Counted from the stretch's first letter, positions 10,231 through 22,600 are shown. The stretch: 64,000 bases of DNA from Populus alba (GCF_005239225.2 NC_133297.1:14496147-14560146); one strand, 5' to 3'. The notes: generated from the letters alone by a model not told the origin. Numbers and translations are program-made.

Positions 10231-13200
10231 TACTTAAATAATTTAAGTTGTAATTTTATTTTATTTTTGACAAAAAATTTGATTTCTAATTCCTTGGTGG
10301 CTAAAGAAAGCATATCTGTATTATAGCGTACCTTTGTTGAATAACTCTTTGAAAGAATCAGATTGTTCTGATCAGATGTGATGCCGAAGGATTTTTTAAG
10401 CTTCTGGTAATCATCCTCACATGGAACAACTACCTAAAAAAACAGTGAAAATGATCGTAATAATTAGGAATTATAAATTAAAACATGGCCATAAATTAAT
10501 TTGCCTATACGATCAATTTGAATAAATTACTGTCAAATTGAAGCAAGTGACAACCTGTGCCTATTTGCCCAGGAGACAACAACAATACCTGGATTCCCCT
10601 CCGGCAGAGATTTAAAGCAACAGCATAGGCAACCTTAGAGAGATTGCCTCTATGAAGCACTTGTGTTGTTCCTTTAGGTATGCTGTTGAGCACTGCAGCA
10701 ACGGCTAGGCTGCTTCCATCCACCACCTTCGTTTTGAGCCTGGGATGCCTTTGCACATAAAGTTCACCATACCTATTAAGCTCCTCTCCCTGCATAATTT
10801 ATGTTTGAACATGATGAAGATATAATTAACAAACATTTGATTGTCAAATGTCATTAGTTTTATCTCTTGATCTATGATGTATCGTATCCATGAAATATGG
10901 GAAATTTAAAAAAAAAAAAAAAAAAAAAAAACCCTATAAACTCAACTACATTGCATCTAGTAATTAATGGCCGTTCTTAAGTAACCGACCACAACTGTTT
11001 TTTTTGTTTTTTTGTTTTTCCTAGAATGCATTATATTTTAGCCGTGACGTGCTTACCTGATTCAAGAGACCGAGACTTAACACTTTAACACCTTTTTCCT
11101 CAGCTTCAAGTACAGCTTCTTCAATCAAGGTATTTATGGATACTTTTTGCCATCGCAACTTGTACTGCCAAAAATTAGATAAGCAAATTAAGGAGGACAG
11201 ATTAAACTGAACGCCCTTGATTAATCAATGACAAAGAAATATCCTTCTTTATTACTTGAATATTGTATTTTGGTATAGTCCATGTCTGTAATCTGAGTTT
11301 GTGGAAGCGATTCCTCTCGACAACAAAAGCGCGTCCATAAATCCAAGTTAACATCATGGTCCACAGTGTCACCGGCCACATTAACCATAGATACCATTTC
11401 GATTTCTGAGGGTTGGAAGCCAAGTAGGCAAGTCCTAGCCGTGAATGATAGATGGAATCTGGTGTGGTGAGATGAGTTAGATGCACTACATCAGGGGCTT
11501 CCTCGGGTCTCTTGAGCGAATCTTCATAGAGGGTAACAGAAGACGCGTCCATTGTGCCATAGATGTAATCATAGATGGGCATGAATAGTGAGTAATTGGT
11601 TCTGAATTGAGTGTGGTGAAGAGAGTGGTACCTGCAGCCATATCAAGTGTCAATTAGTCCATCATAGAGGGAGTAACTACTTCTAAACTGGATTCGGTGA
11701 AGAGAGTTGGAACTTGCAGCTGCATCAAATGTTAAATCATGCATTCGCGCTAATCAGATATTGTTTTGAACACTGATTAATAGACAACGCAATAATGCAC
11801 TGTTAGTGCATGAAAATATAGTGGAAAACGTGAAACGTACGCGTCAAAGCTATTAAAATACGGTATAAAATCACAAAACGATACTAAAATTTGGTGAATC
11901 ATTTTCCTGCAATAATGCACGGATAGTGCGTGAATTATAATAAACAGTGTATTTTCCATAGACGACTGTATATTCCTTTCATCTTCTTTTTATGTAAAAT
12001 TTGGTGAATCATTTTCCTGCTTTTTGTTCATAAGTTTGGAAGAAATCCCATTAATAAAACGAAGAGGATACTGGTGAGAATTAATTATTGAAAATGCAAA
12101 AAAAATCAACTGAGATACATCTAGACTTACGATGGGGTGTACATGAGGTACTTGAGAGGGGGGGAAATGATGAAGAGCCATCTGGGAATGAGTTCAAAGT
12201 TGCAGTGACCCATGTTGTTCATCAAGTCGATGTAAGTGATATAACCAGCAAAGGATGTTAAAGAGGCTGTCCCCGACACAACAGTCGTTATCAAAGGTAT
12301 TGCGAATAGCATGGAGTAGGATATGTGCTCGGCGAATGGATGAATCACAGCTGCGATGCAGATTTCCAGAAAGAAAATGTCAAATAATTACACTTGATGT
12401 ATATCATCATCATGTATTGCTAATAGTAATGGAGAATGGTATGCTCAAGATTTTTCTTCCGTTATTGTAAAAATACTCGAACTTAAAACCTTCTATGAAA
12501 GGTCAATTAAACTAAGTTTATTAACGATGACACAAGATTATTAATAATTCAAATGCACTACACCGTATATAAATGTGTGTCATTCTTCTTAAGGAGTACT
12601 TAAGAGATTAATTGTTCTCTTTGACATTCTTAAATAACTTGTAAACCTAGCTCCAACACCATATATACATGGGGGCCGGGGGGTGTACTTTGGAGGGAGA
12701 CTTACAAGTAATGGGCTCTGTGACAATGGAGGAATGGTGATGGGAATGATAGCGAGAGTAGAGATAGTGGTGATGAAGAAGTCGATGAAGCCAATAATAC
12801 AGAAATTCCACCGGACCCATATGAATCAGAGCTGTTAAAATTACACCATCTAACCTCCACATGGGGAGATTGCTAGCTCCTGGAATTATTTTGCTACCAA
12901 CGTAGAATAAAATTCCATTGAACAATATTTGGTCATCCCTGCAGATATCCAACCAGAAAATCCAAGTATCAAAAAACTCACAAGCGCTACAGTGGAAATT
13001 AATGCATGAAATTACTGAAAAAGTGTGTCTGTGTAATATTTGATTATACAAATACCAGTTGCTTTCTCTATCAACTTGTTCAAATTCAATGCCTTTGTCA
13101 ATAATCCTGTTATCTCCTTTGGCTGTTCTGTAACGGGACAGACTGATCCATAACTGGTTGTGAAGCGTTCTCCACAACAGAATTGGGAAAATGAGAAAGC

Positions 13201-13477
13201 TTGAGAGATCTTTTTCATCTTTAACCATGAAGGCGTAGATGTTGTGAATGACACAAGGAGCCAATATTACATGCTGCAATATTTAAACACGCAAACAAAA
13301 CAAAGATATATAGTTAATATATATTATTATTTTTGGGTTATGATATATTAACGTTGTTTCCACGAAAACGAGAAGAAAAGGAGCGAGAAAGAGAGATGGG
13401 AGGGATTTCCATATCACCTTAAAGCTTCCAAGAGGTTTCCATGGCCAGTCTGTGAGAATTCCGGGCCGGGAAGCCAT
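9686..13477 (-). CDS. CER1: CER1-like very-long-chain aldehyde decarbonylase
   Basis: Ten exons on the minus strand: 13418-13477, 13056-13273, 12706-12938, 12131-12350, 11256-11631, 11057-11164, 10589-10789, 10332-10433, 9966-10139, 9686-9862. All introns are GT..AG and the phases close to 622 aa plus stop, close to the length of Arabidopsis CER1 (about 625). It begins MASRPGILTDWPWKPLGSFK. The N-terminal half is the membrane-bound fatty acid hydroxylase domain with three histidine clusters: HX3H at 144-148, HX2HH at 157-161 and HX2HH at 246-250. The C-terminal half is the WAX2/CER1 domain (GEELNRYGELYV, KVVDGS, WLVGDG, EGTLFIPFSQFP, HALEGWDEHECG). CER1 works with CER3 and a cytochrome b5 at the ER to turn very-long-chain acyl-CoA into cuticular alkanes. 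No lesion is visible, so the gene looks functional. It could also be a CER1 paralogue with another chain-length preference. Confidence 0.93.
10177..10228. repeat. (AT)26 microsatellite in CER1 intron 8
   Basis: Uninterrupted AT run about 50 bp upstream of the exon 9 start (on the other side of its acceptor), within the intron between 10140 and 10331. Confidence 0.95.
11652..11728 (-). repeat. Diverged duplicate of the exon 5 splice-acceptor region in CER1 intron 4
   Basis: The segment just upstream of exon 5 resembles the acceptor and first ~50 coding bases of exon 5 (11580-11645). Shared features are TAGTGAGTAATTGGTTCTGAATT versus a diverged equivalent, GAAGAGAGT and a CTGCAG-like acceptor. 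It is a small local duplication with accumulated changes. Using this acceptor is not expected to give the same protein. Confidence 0.6.
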
Positions 13478-13532
13478 CACTTCACTGCTACTACTTATCT
13501 TTGTTTCCTCACTTGTAATGAAGACGTGCCTG

Positions 13533-13545
13533 TGTTTATATATAG
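13533..13545 (-). promoter_or_regulatory. TATA box of the CER1-like gene
   Basis: On the minus strand the sequence reads CTATATATAAACA, about 55-70 bp upstream of the ATG at 13477. It is the only strong TATA motif in the proximal upstream region. Confidence 0.6.
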
Positions 13546-13597
13546 ACGATGAGTAATGTTTTTGTAATAACAGTACTGCTGCTCGATCAAATTAGAG

Positions 13598-13886
13598 CTG
13601 AGTAAATTATAAATTAATCTTTTTAATTTTGGAAAATAAATTAATTAGTCCTCTTCTTAAAAAACTATTTTTTTAGTTTTTTTATCTATTTTATGTTATT
13701 TTCTAAATTATTCTTTAATAAAAAAATAGATATTATGGAAAGATTGATGAAAAAATTAGATATTTTTAAATAAATTAATATGAAATTAACATGAGTAACA
13801 ATGATAAGTGATTAAATAATTAAAAAAGAGAGATTAATTAATTTGTTTCTTTAAAATATATAGGGAATAATTTATAATTTACTCAG
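13598..13886. mobile_element. MITE with ~58-bp terminal inverted repeats
   Basis: The 289-bp segment starts CTGAGTAAATTATAAATTA and ends with its reverse complement, followed on both arms by a looser match around AAATTAATTA. Inverted arms extend to about 58 bp. No clear target duplication was found, so superfamily is open. The near edge is about 50 bp upstream of the CER1 TATA box and 120 bp upstream of its ATG. Confidence 0.7.
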
Positions 13887-14126
13887 TTTGAGCTGGAAGG
13901 GGTTTATTTGTTTATTATTATTATTATTATTATGTTAATGTGTAAGGCTTCGATTGTGTACCCTGTCCAAAACCACCTTCATGAATGAGAAGGTGCCATC
14001 TAGCAAAAAAAAAATTATTTGTAATGCACTCTTGTACAATTATATTTTGCACGGTTCTCCTAAAGCAAAATAGATTGGTCCACCATATTTGTAAAGCCAC
14101 GCAAGATTCCATTTATTAAGCTCATT
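13887..14126. other. Short intergenic spacer between two mobile elements
   Basis: Contains a (TTA)n run at about 13914-13934. No gene is supported. Confidence 0.5.
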
Positions 14127-15087
14127 GGTACAAGAGGGCCCGGACCCCCTGCAAAATACATTACTTTAAAAAAGTGGGCCTTTCTTTGAGTGAAAAGAAA
14201 TTATTTTGCTAGGTAATTGAGTTTATTCTTGAGCCCAGTTTATTCTTGAGTTTATTTTGTGAAATAAAAAAAAATCATCAATTTAATCTATATAAATCAT
14301 GCAACGCAATTAATTTATCTTTTCATCAAACAAAACAAAGTAATTTAAATTTTAAATCTATTTTTGTTTTGTTTTGAGATGTTTATTACTAATTTGATGA
14401 GATTTTTTTTTATAATTCTACCATTTTTGTTCTTTTTTTTTTTCTCAGATATGTTAATTCTACCATTTTTTTTTTGAATTATTGTTATTGTGATTTTTTT
14501 TTCTAATTAATTAGATATATTTTATTGGTTTGTTTTGATTATGATTGAATTTTTTTATGTTGTTTTTAGAAGAGCCACTAAAATTATCAATTTTTTTCTT
14601 ACGATACATGTTTTGATTTTAGGTTGAATCATGAACAAAATAAGAAGAATTGATATGATAATCGATTATTTCTATTTTATGAAAGAACGACGAGCACAAT
14701 TAAAATAAATATGTAAGAATCATTCTTTATTATTATTTTTATTTCAAAGTTTATCAAACACAAATAATGCTTCGCTTTAGCTAATGTTTCTTATATACTT
14801 TGTATGTTTATATTTAATAGGTATAATGACCAACAACATTAAAGTGATGAATGCATTATGAAGATGAAATTAACTTCATTGCTTTGACTCGATTTGATAT
14901 TGCTCCAAACATTTTATCTTATACAAAGATCATTATATGTGTTTGTAGTAAATTATTTAAATAAAACTAAATTATACAGGTTTTGATTTATAACTCATAT
15001 ACAATAAATTAAAATAAATATTATATTTTATAATATTAATTTTGGCCCTCCTTAATAAATAATTCTAGCTCCGCCCCTGGGTACAAG
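14127..15087. mobile_element. hAT element, CAGGGGCGGAGC-type termini, with 8-bp target duplication
   Basis: Perfect GGTACAAG copies (14127-14134 and 15080-15087) flank a 945-bp element (14135-15079). The left end reads AGGGCCCGGACCCCC. The right end, on the other strand, reads CAGGGGCGGAGCTAG, an imperfect inverted terminal repeat of a kind common in plant hAT elements. The interior is AT-rich, with no intact transposase. A short frame near 14631 (MNKIRRID) may be transposase N-terminal debris, but that is speculative. The perfect 8-bp duplication is the main support. Confidence 0.75.
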
Positions 15088-15704
15088 TTCCTAAATTGAA
15101 AGCTTGGGGTTTTGTTTTTTTCACTTCAATCATGAATTATATTATATTTTAAAAGATATGAAAAAATATTATATATTTATTGTGGATATAGATTCATTGA
15201 ATTATCGATCACACTGAAAACATAAAGTGTTTATATTATGGACAACACTATAACACTATGAGGTGTTACCTTTTCTGTTTTTAGTCAAAAAGTGATATTA
15301 AAGGCGTTGTTTTTTTTATTTTTGTGCCAAAAACCGTTGGGCCTAGCTTGACAGATAGATTCAAATCGCTCTTAAAAGGTGTTGGATCTAACTTGGAAGC
15401 CAAACTTAAATCGCTCTCAAAATGTGTTAGATTATGGCTTCACAGCTAGTGGACATGGTAGAAAAGGAGGGTCTATCACAAATAAAACAATAATTTAAAC
15501 CAAAATATATTAATACATGGGTTCAAAATCAAACCAAGAAAATAAAAATTAATTCATATTATTATGTTGAACGTACAGGTAATAAAACTGTGCTAAAATA
15601 TTATTGGGTCATGCTGGTAGCAGGACCCAAAAAGATAGTGTTGGGCCATGTTGCCTAGCAGGATTCAGTGGTATTGAGCCTTATTGCCAGCAGAACCTAG
15701 TAGC
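15088..15704. other. Intergenic, nothing recognised
   Basis: AT-rich sequence after the hAT element. Locally repeated phrases (GTTGGGCC.., GTTGGATC..) at 15340-15440 suggest an old short tandem repeat. No gene is supported. Confidence 0.4.
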
Positions 15705-16495
15705 ATTGATCGAGTCTGTTTCATTCAAAATTCGAGCCTGAAATTGACTTGAAATAAACTAATCGACTCGCAGGGTCAACCCGAAACTTGGGTAACCCCG
15801 CAAAAACCCAGTAGAAACCCTTTTTTTTGTTTTTTATAAATATGTTTTTTCTTCTACCCAAGGACCCTTCTTTTTTTCATATTTTTTAGTTGGTTACTAA
15901 CTCATTTCAAAATTCACTATATAAATATAGAAAAATATTTTATTTTTTCAATGTAAGAATTGAAGCTTTTTAGTAAATACACTCTATGTTCAACTAGAAA
16001 AAAATTATATTTTTTCAATGTGAAAAAATAAACCTTTTTTTGTTTAAATACTTTAACTTATAAGAATAAAATAGTATCTTTTCAATATGGGATAAAAATC
16101 ATTTTCAAATAATCTTTTAAATTTAATTGTTTACAATATGTATAGTCTATATTCACATAGATTGTTTCTTAATTTTTTCATATAAAATAATAAAACATCA
16201 AATATTTTTCTAAAATTTTTTTTCGAGTGACCCGCCTTGGCTGAGTCTCTTTCATTCAAAATCTAGGTTGCAATTGGCTGGGAGTAAACCGGTCGACCCT
16301 CTGGGTCGACTTGAAACTTAGGTGACCTGGAAAAAAACCTAGTACAATCCCTTTTTTTCAAATGCGTTCTTTCTCCTATCTCGAGACCCCTCTTTTTTCA
16401 TATTTTTCAGTTGGTTACTAACTCATTTCAAAGTTCACTATATAAATACTTGAAGAATGTGTTTTTGTTTTCAATTTGAGATTTAAAGCCCTTTA

Positions 16496-16527
<32 letters not shown>

Positions 16528-16760
16528 TCACAACAAAAAAGTTATGTTTTTCCAATGTGGAATAAAAAAAATCTTTTAAAATAATCTTTTAAACTTAATT
16601 GTTTATAACATGTATAGCCTACATTAACATGGATTGTTTCTTAATTTTTTTCATATAAAATATTAAAACCATAAATATATTTTTTCACTTTTTTCGGGTT
16701 AACCTGAGTCAACCAGTATAACCTGGGATCTGGCCCCTTTGACTGGGTCAACCCCCAAGC
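15705..16760. repeat. Diverged tandem repeat, unit ~530 bp
   Basis: Two copies (about 15705-16220 and 16230-16760) share the block GTTTCATTCAAAATTCGAGCCTG / CTTTCATTCAAAATCTAGGTTG, a GGGTCAACCCGAAACTTGGGT block, then an AT-rich tail with AACTCATTTCAAA and TCACTATATAAATA. The second copy ends with a GTCAACC-rich stretch and GGGTTTAATAACTATGG. No coding sequence is visible. The superfamily is not identified. A (TG)n run lies at 16505-16526. Confidence 0.65.
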
Positions 16761-17319
16761 CGGGTTTAATAACTATGGTTGCCTTGAAAATATAACTTTA
16801 AAGAATGCAATTGAAAAGAAATAAAGTTATGTGGCCAGTTAAAAAAAAAAAAAAAAACAAGTAGACAAAATCTCATCTCTTTTATTTTGTTCGACGGTTT
16901 CTTTTTAAAAATACTGATTTTTTTTATTCAGTGTTTAATTTTTGAAGTGATTTTTCTTATTCATCTATGGTTTTGTTTTTATCTTTTATATAAATAAACT
17001 ATGTGTTTTGAAAATAAAAAATATTTATTTTTATACGATATTCTTAATATGTGTAGCCTTACATATTTTTTTTTTTTTTTATTCAATCAATTTAATATCA
17101 TATTTTTCAAGATTCAATATCTTGATCTACATTTGTCTCTAAGTTTTTCAAGTTTTATTTTTAGATGTCATTAATGATTTTTTTATTGATTTATTCACGC
17201 ACATAATTCTTAGTTTATTTGATTACATGTGTTCATAAACTTTTTGATTTGTTATATTTTTTGAATTATCAAAATGTGTTGAAAAAACCTACATAGATAA
17301 GTTTTTTTTTTAAAATATA

Positions 17320-17360
17320 AAAATATTTGACCTATGACAAAATACGGGTCACATAGCTAG
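17320..17360 (+). mobile_element. Helitron-like 3' terminus
   Basis: A GACC..GGTC stem-loop (GACCTATGACAAAATACGGGTC) is followed by ACATAG, then CTAG and a T. This hairpin plus CTRR before T is the hallmark Helitron 3' end. Related ends occur at 22660-22691, 24264 and 27084. The matching 5' end was not located, so this may be a truncated copy. Confidence 0.55.
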
Positions 17361-17898
17361 TTCAATATAATTGTGTGTAATATATTGTTATTATAATAAA
17401 AAACAATTTTTTATAATAAAAAATGTAAAGCTAATAGAGAAATTGTCGTGTAACAAGATATAAAAAACAATTCATTGTAATAGTGTAATAATGTTGATTG
17501 TCCTTGAGATATCAAACCTTTAAACTAGGTATTAGAAATAAAGTGGTTTTTCTCACCATGATATAATTATCTTTTACAAATTATACAGAGCTAGTTAATC
17601 ATTTTTTTTTCTTTTTCCTTTTCTTTTGCATAATAAAATTATTAATTTAACCCTAAAAAAAATATAGGTTATCTTTCAAACAAGAGCATTTTGGTCTTTT
17701 TTATATTTTCAAAATAGTAAAATTATTTTATTACCTTTAAAGACAAAATTAATTAAACTCTCTTGTAGGGGCTTTTTGGCCCTTTTACCATGGCTTTCTT
17801 TTTGTTAATATTTAGGTTACTCATGGTCATTATTGTATATGATCATATATTAAATATTATTAAAAAAAACTTTTTAGCATGTGTGTAGCAAGCTCTAG
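17361..17898. other. Intergenic, nothing recognised
   Basis: AT-rich sequence with T-runs and no supported gene or repeat pair. Confidence 0.4.
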
Positions 17899-18018
17899 CT
17901 AATAAGCAGGCTTCATGTGATCACCAAACATCACCTTCTGCACTAGTGTTCGAATCATTTCGATGTCCCTTCCTTGAAAAGGAGGCCCATGTTCCAAATG
18001 GCCCTCTGGTTTAGCATC
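17899..18018 (-). pseudogene. Exon-like fragment, 39 codons and stop
   Basis: On the minus strand an open frame reads DAKPEGHLEHGPPFQGRDIE, then MIRTLVQKVMFGDHMKPAY and a TAG stop. Base composition is markedly less AT-rich than the surroundings and the peptide looks like a protein C-terminus. No clean splice acceptor is visible just upstream, where a T/C-rich run on the plus strand begins at 18027. I do not recognise the protein. It may be a gene remnant or a captured exon. Confidence 0.4.
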
Positions 18019-18938
18019 GATAATCGTTTTTTCTTTTTCTTTTTCTCTTTACCTTGATTTTCACGCTACCCCTTAAAAATTTCAAAACATCTCATACAAT
18101 TTGTTTATACTAAGATTTAGTCTTTTTTCTTTTGATTATTATTTATTTTATTTTGATTAATTTATAGAGTTATAATTATTTTTCAATTTCTTTCCCCTTT
18201 AATTTTTTTAACCTTTCAAATTTGGTCATCATTATTTTAATTGTTGTTTGTTTTATTTAGGGTAACTATTTTAAATTGGTTTTTTCAATTTTATCCTTAT
18301 TAAGTTTTTCTCTATCAAATTTCATCCTTTTTCTTTTGATTGATATTTTTTACTTTGAAAAAAAATTAAATTGATTTGTTTTCCCCAATTTCACCTTTGA
18401 ACATTAAATTAATTAAGAATTGAGCTTTTTTTGGTTTAGCTCAAGTCTAGAATTTCACGAGCTATAAGCTAAATTAAATTGATTGTTTTTACAATTTCAT
18501 TCTCATTGAGTTTTTTTTCCTATCAAATTTGATCTGTATTCTTTTGATTGTTATTTTTCTTATTTTGACAAATTTTTTAAATTCATTTTTTTTTTCTGAT
18601 TTCATCCTTAAACATTAAATTAGTTGATAATTGTGTTTCTTGATTGAGCTCTGATCTAGAATTTTAATGTTAAATGATTTTGTGAATTTTATTTCTGCTT
18701 CTTCCAAACATCATTTTGAGTTAATAATAACCAGAGAACTTGAGAATGTTACAAAGGCAAATCAAGCTTCTATTTTACATCAACCTAGAACAACTGGTTG
18801 GGTTCTCATTTTAGTATTTATTTATTTGTTATTAATATTTATTTATTTATTAACACATGTAAGGGTAAATTAGTTTTATTGATCGAGCAAACTTTGAATG
18901 TTTATTTGAGATTTTTCATCGCCTTGTGAGGTTCAGGT
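18019..18938. other. Intergenic AT-rich stretch
   Basis: Repeated T-rich phrases (TTCAATTTCATCCT, CATTAAATTAATT, TTTGATTGTTATTT) recur at 18120-18660. They indicate a decayed repeat, but I cannot name it. The open frame at 18667-18873 has no support as a gene. Confidence 0.4.
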
Positions 18939-18970
18939 GCCTGGATCTGACGTTATCATCAGACCCAGGC
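18939..18970. repeat. Short hairpin
   Basis: GCCTGGATCTGA (18939-18950) pairs with TCAGACCCAGGC (18959-18970) at 11 of 12 positions with an 8-nt loop. The role is unknown. It could be the core of a foldback MITE. Confidence 0.6.
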
Positions 18971-18979
18971 GCTTTTATA

Positions 18980-19290
18980 TGGATATGATATATTTACTAG
19001 ATTTAGATAACTTAGATCTGAAATTATTGTCAAACCTAAAATATCTAGATTTTATTGTTACCTAAATTCTCATTAACATCGATTTGATACTTTCAACTGC
19101 CATTACAATAACTATCTGTATTGTACTCGTGTTATTTGTCAGTCTGATATATTTGTTAAATTTAAATAATTTAAATCTTGTATAGTTGTTAAACCTGAAA
19201 CATGTAGATGTTACAGTTACCTAAATTCACATTAACGTGGATGAGACACTTTCAACTGCCTTTCAATATCTATCTGTATTATTTATTAAT
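18980..19290. repeat. Diverged tandem duplication, unit ~160 bp
   Basis: Two copies, about 18985-19130 and 19145-19290, share GATATATTTxxTA, CAAACCT/TAAACCT, TTACCTAAATTC, CATTAAC and CTTTCAACTGCC in order. No coding function was recognised. Confidence 0.6.
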
Positions 19291-19436
19291 CGGCCACCAG
19301 CAACACTCGTGTCCTCTGTCTATTGCTTATTGTATCCCCTCACCGAATTAATGTCTGCATTAATATTTCTCGACAAGCTTTGGTTGGTAGTATTAATTAA
19401 GATAATAAATTTCGAGCAACATCATCTTTAGGCGAC

Positions 19437-19574
19437 CCTCATCTCGTACGACGGCTTCAGGAAAATAGGAGGCCAAAAGCTCACGCAAATGGACTCGCAC
19501 GAGCACGTGCTATTGCCCGGTCATCTCTTTTACATGGTCCCGCCTATGCTGGGGATTATTATATTATAATTTTA
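19437..19574 (+). pseudogene. Possible gene fragment of PADRE/DUF4228 type
   Basis: A GC-richer island of about 125 bp holds a frame containing LISYDGFRKIGGQKL and HVLLPGHLFYMVP before a stop. The LLPGHLFYMVP segment resembles the late LxPGxLYFxLP motif of PADRE (DUF4228) proteins. There is no start codon context and no partner exon. A second frame is also open, so the assignment is weak. A G-box-like AGCACGTGCT palindrome lies at about 19503-19512. Confidence 0.25.
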
Positions 19575-19608
19575 TAATTATTATTATAACAATAGCTAAA
19601 AAGAGTAA

Positions 19609-22600
19609 ATCCACAGTAAAACACTGACTCCTTTAACACGGATGCTTTAAGTTTTTCTTTTTTTTTAAGGTTGTATTTTTTTTATGCAGGAATTTTTTTT
19701 TACTTCTTTCTTTGTTTTTTTTTTTCTTTTAAAAAAATTTGTAGGTGGGTTTTTTTTTTAAGTTGAATTATTTTTTATGCCTTTTGGGATTTTTTTTGCT
19801 TCTTTCTTTGTTTTTTTTTTTCTTTTAACAAAATTTTTTTTGTTTAATTTAGTTTATTAATTTTAAATTTTCTTATTTAGTTATCAGATTTTCATGACAT
19901 GTTTTTTGAATTTAATGGGTTAACCTGATTTGACAAGTTAACCTATAATATATTTTTTTTCCTTTTATTCTTTTTAATTAATTTTTTTTGTTTAGTTTAA
20001 TTTGTTAATGTTAAATTTCTTTCTATTTATTTATTAGACTTTCATGACACATATCCCGAATTTCACGGGTTAACCTGGTTTCACTGGTGAACCCAGATAA
20101 ATCTGGGTTCACCCGTCAATTTTTTTTTCATAAATTTTTTGTTTAATTTAGTTTGTTAATGTTAATTTTTTTTATTTAATTATCAGATTTTCATGACACA
20201 GATCTTGGGTTTAACGGATTAACATGGTTTGACGAATTAACCCGGAATTGTTTTTTTGATTTTTTGTTTTTAATTAATTTTTTTTGTTTAGTTCAGTTTA
20301 TTAATGTTCACTTTTTTTGTTATTTAGTTACCAGACATTCATGACACGGATCCTAGGTTTAACGGGTTAACTTGGTTTGACGAGTTAACCTGAAATTTTT
20401 TTATTACTTTTTTTTTTCTTTTTAATTATTTTTTTTGTTTAGTTTATTTTGTTAATGTTAAATTTCTTTCTATTTAGTTTTTTTTTTATTCTTTGAGGTT
20501 TTTTTTCTTTTATTTTTTCTTCTTAATTAATTTAGTTTATTAATATTAAATTTTTTTTCTAAGTAGTTCTCGACTAATACATTTAGTTTTTCTTTTTGTT
20601 TTTATGCCTTTGACAATGGACTGCACAGTGCAGTCCACAATGAAAAGGTTAATGTCTTTTATTTTTTATTTTAATTAATTTTTTTCATTTAATTTAAATT
20701 ATTAATGTTAAAGTTTTTTCTATTTAGTTATCAAACTTTAATGACACGAATTCTAGGTTTGATAGGTTAACCTGATTTGACGAGTTAGCCCAGTTAATTC
20801 TGGGCTAACCCATTAATATGTTTTTTTTTTTTTTAATTATCAAACTTTCACGATACGAATTCAAGGTATGACTGGTTAACCTGGTTTGAAGGGTTAACCC
20901 AATTAATTCATATTTTTTTCCTTTTTTTTATTAGTTCTTTTTTTCATGTTGGTTTTTTTTCGTTGTTTTTTTTTCTTTTTAACTAATCTATTTAATTATC
21001 ATACTTTTATGACACGATCTTGCAGCCATATCCACGTCCAATGCTATTAGGTATGGTATTGCACTGTGCAATCCACAGTAAAACACTGACTACTTTAACA
21101 CTGATGCTTTAATTTTTATTTTTTTTTTGCAGGAATTTTTTTTTACTTCTTTCTTTGTTTTTTTTTCTTTTAACAAAATTTTTAGGTGGGTTTTTTTTTT
21201 AAGTTGTATTACTTTTTTATGCCTTTTGGGATTTTTTTTTATTCTTTCTTTGTTTTTTTTTTTCTTTTAACAAAATGTTTTTGTTTAATTTAGTTTATTA
21301 ATGTTAAATTTTCTTATTTAGTTATAAGATTTTCATGACATGTTTTTTTGAATTTAATGGGTTAACCTGATTTGATAAGTTAACCTATAATATTTTTTTT
21401 GTTGCCTTTTATTCTTTTTAATTAAATTTTTTTGTTTAGTTTAATTTGTTAATGTTAAATTTCTTTCTATTTATTTATTAGACTTTCATAACACATATCC
21501 TGAATTTCACGGGTTAACCTGGTTTCACGGGTGAACCTAGTTAATTCTGGGTTGACCCGTTAATTTTTCTTTCATAAATTTTTGTTTAATTTAGTTTGTT
21601 AATGTTAATTTTTTTTTATTTAATTATCAGATTTTAATGACACGGATCCTGGGTTTAACGGATTAACATGGTTTGATGAATTAACCGGAATTATTTTTTG
21701 ATTTTTTGTTTTTAATTAATTTTTTTTGTTTAGTTTAGTTTATTAATGTTCACTTTTTTTGTTATTTAGTTACCAGACATTCATGACACGGATCCTAGGT
21801 TTAACGGGTTAACTTGGTTTGACGAGTTTTAACCTGAAATTTTTTTTATTACTTTTTTTTTCTTTTTAATTATTTTTTTTGTTTAGTTTATTTTGTTAAT
21901 GTTAAATTTCTTTCTATTTAGTTTTTTTTTTCTTCTTAGAGGTTTTTTTCTTTTATTTTTTCTTCTTAATTAATTTAGTTTATTAATATTAAATTTGTTT
22001 TCTAAGTAGTTCTCGGCTAATACCTTTAGTTTTTCTTTTTGCTTTTATGCCTTTGACAGTGAACTGCACAGTGCAGTCCACAATGAAATGGTTGATGTCT
22101 TTTGTTTTTTTTTTTAATTAATTTTTTTCGTTTAATTTAAATTATTAATGTTAAAGTTTTTTCTATTTAGTTATCAAACTTTAATGACACGAATTCTGGG
22201 TTTGACAAGTTAACCTGATTTGACGAGTTAGCCCAGTTAATTCTGGGCTAACCCATTAATTTGTTTTTTTTCTTTTTAATTATCAAACTTTCACGATGTG
22301 AATTCAAGGTATGACGGGTTAACTTGGTTTGAAGGGTTAACCCAATTAATTCTAATATTTTTTTTTATTAGTTCTTTTTTTTCCTGTTGGTTTTTTTTTC
22401 TTTTTAACTAATCTATTTAATTATCATATTTTTATGACACAACCTTGCAGCCATACCCACGTCCAATGCTATTATGTATGGTATTGCAGTTCAGACACTT
22501 TTATGCTAAGGGTTAACCCAAGTTTAATGTTATTATTAATATTATAAATATTACTCTTGGATTAGGTGTTGCAACCAAATCTTAGACTCTTAAGTATAAC

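Noticed and set aside
13887..14112. Minus-strand frame at 13930-14112 as an upstream exon
   Set aside because: No donor or acceptor fits it to the CER1-like gene, whose start and TATA box lie downstream of the MITE.
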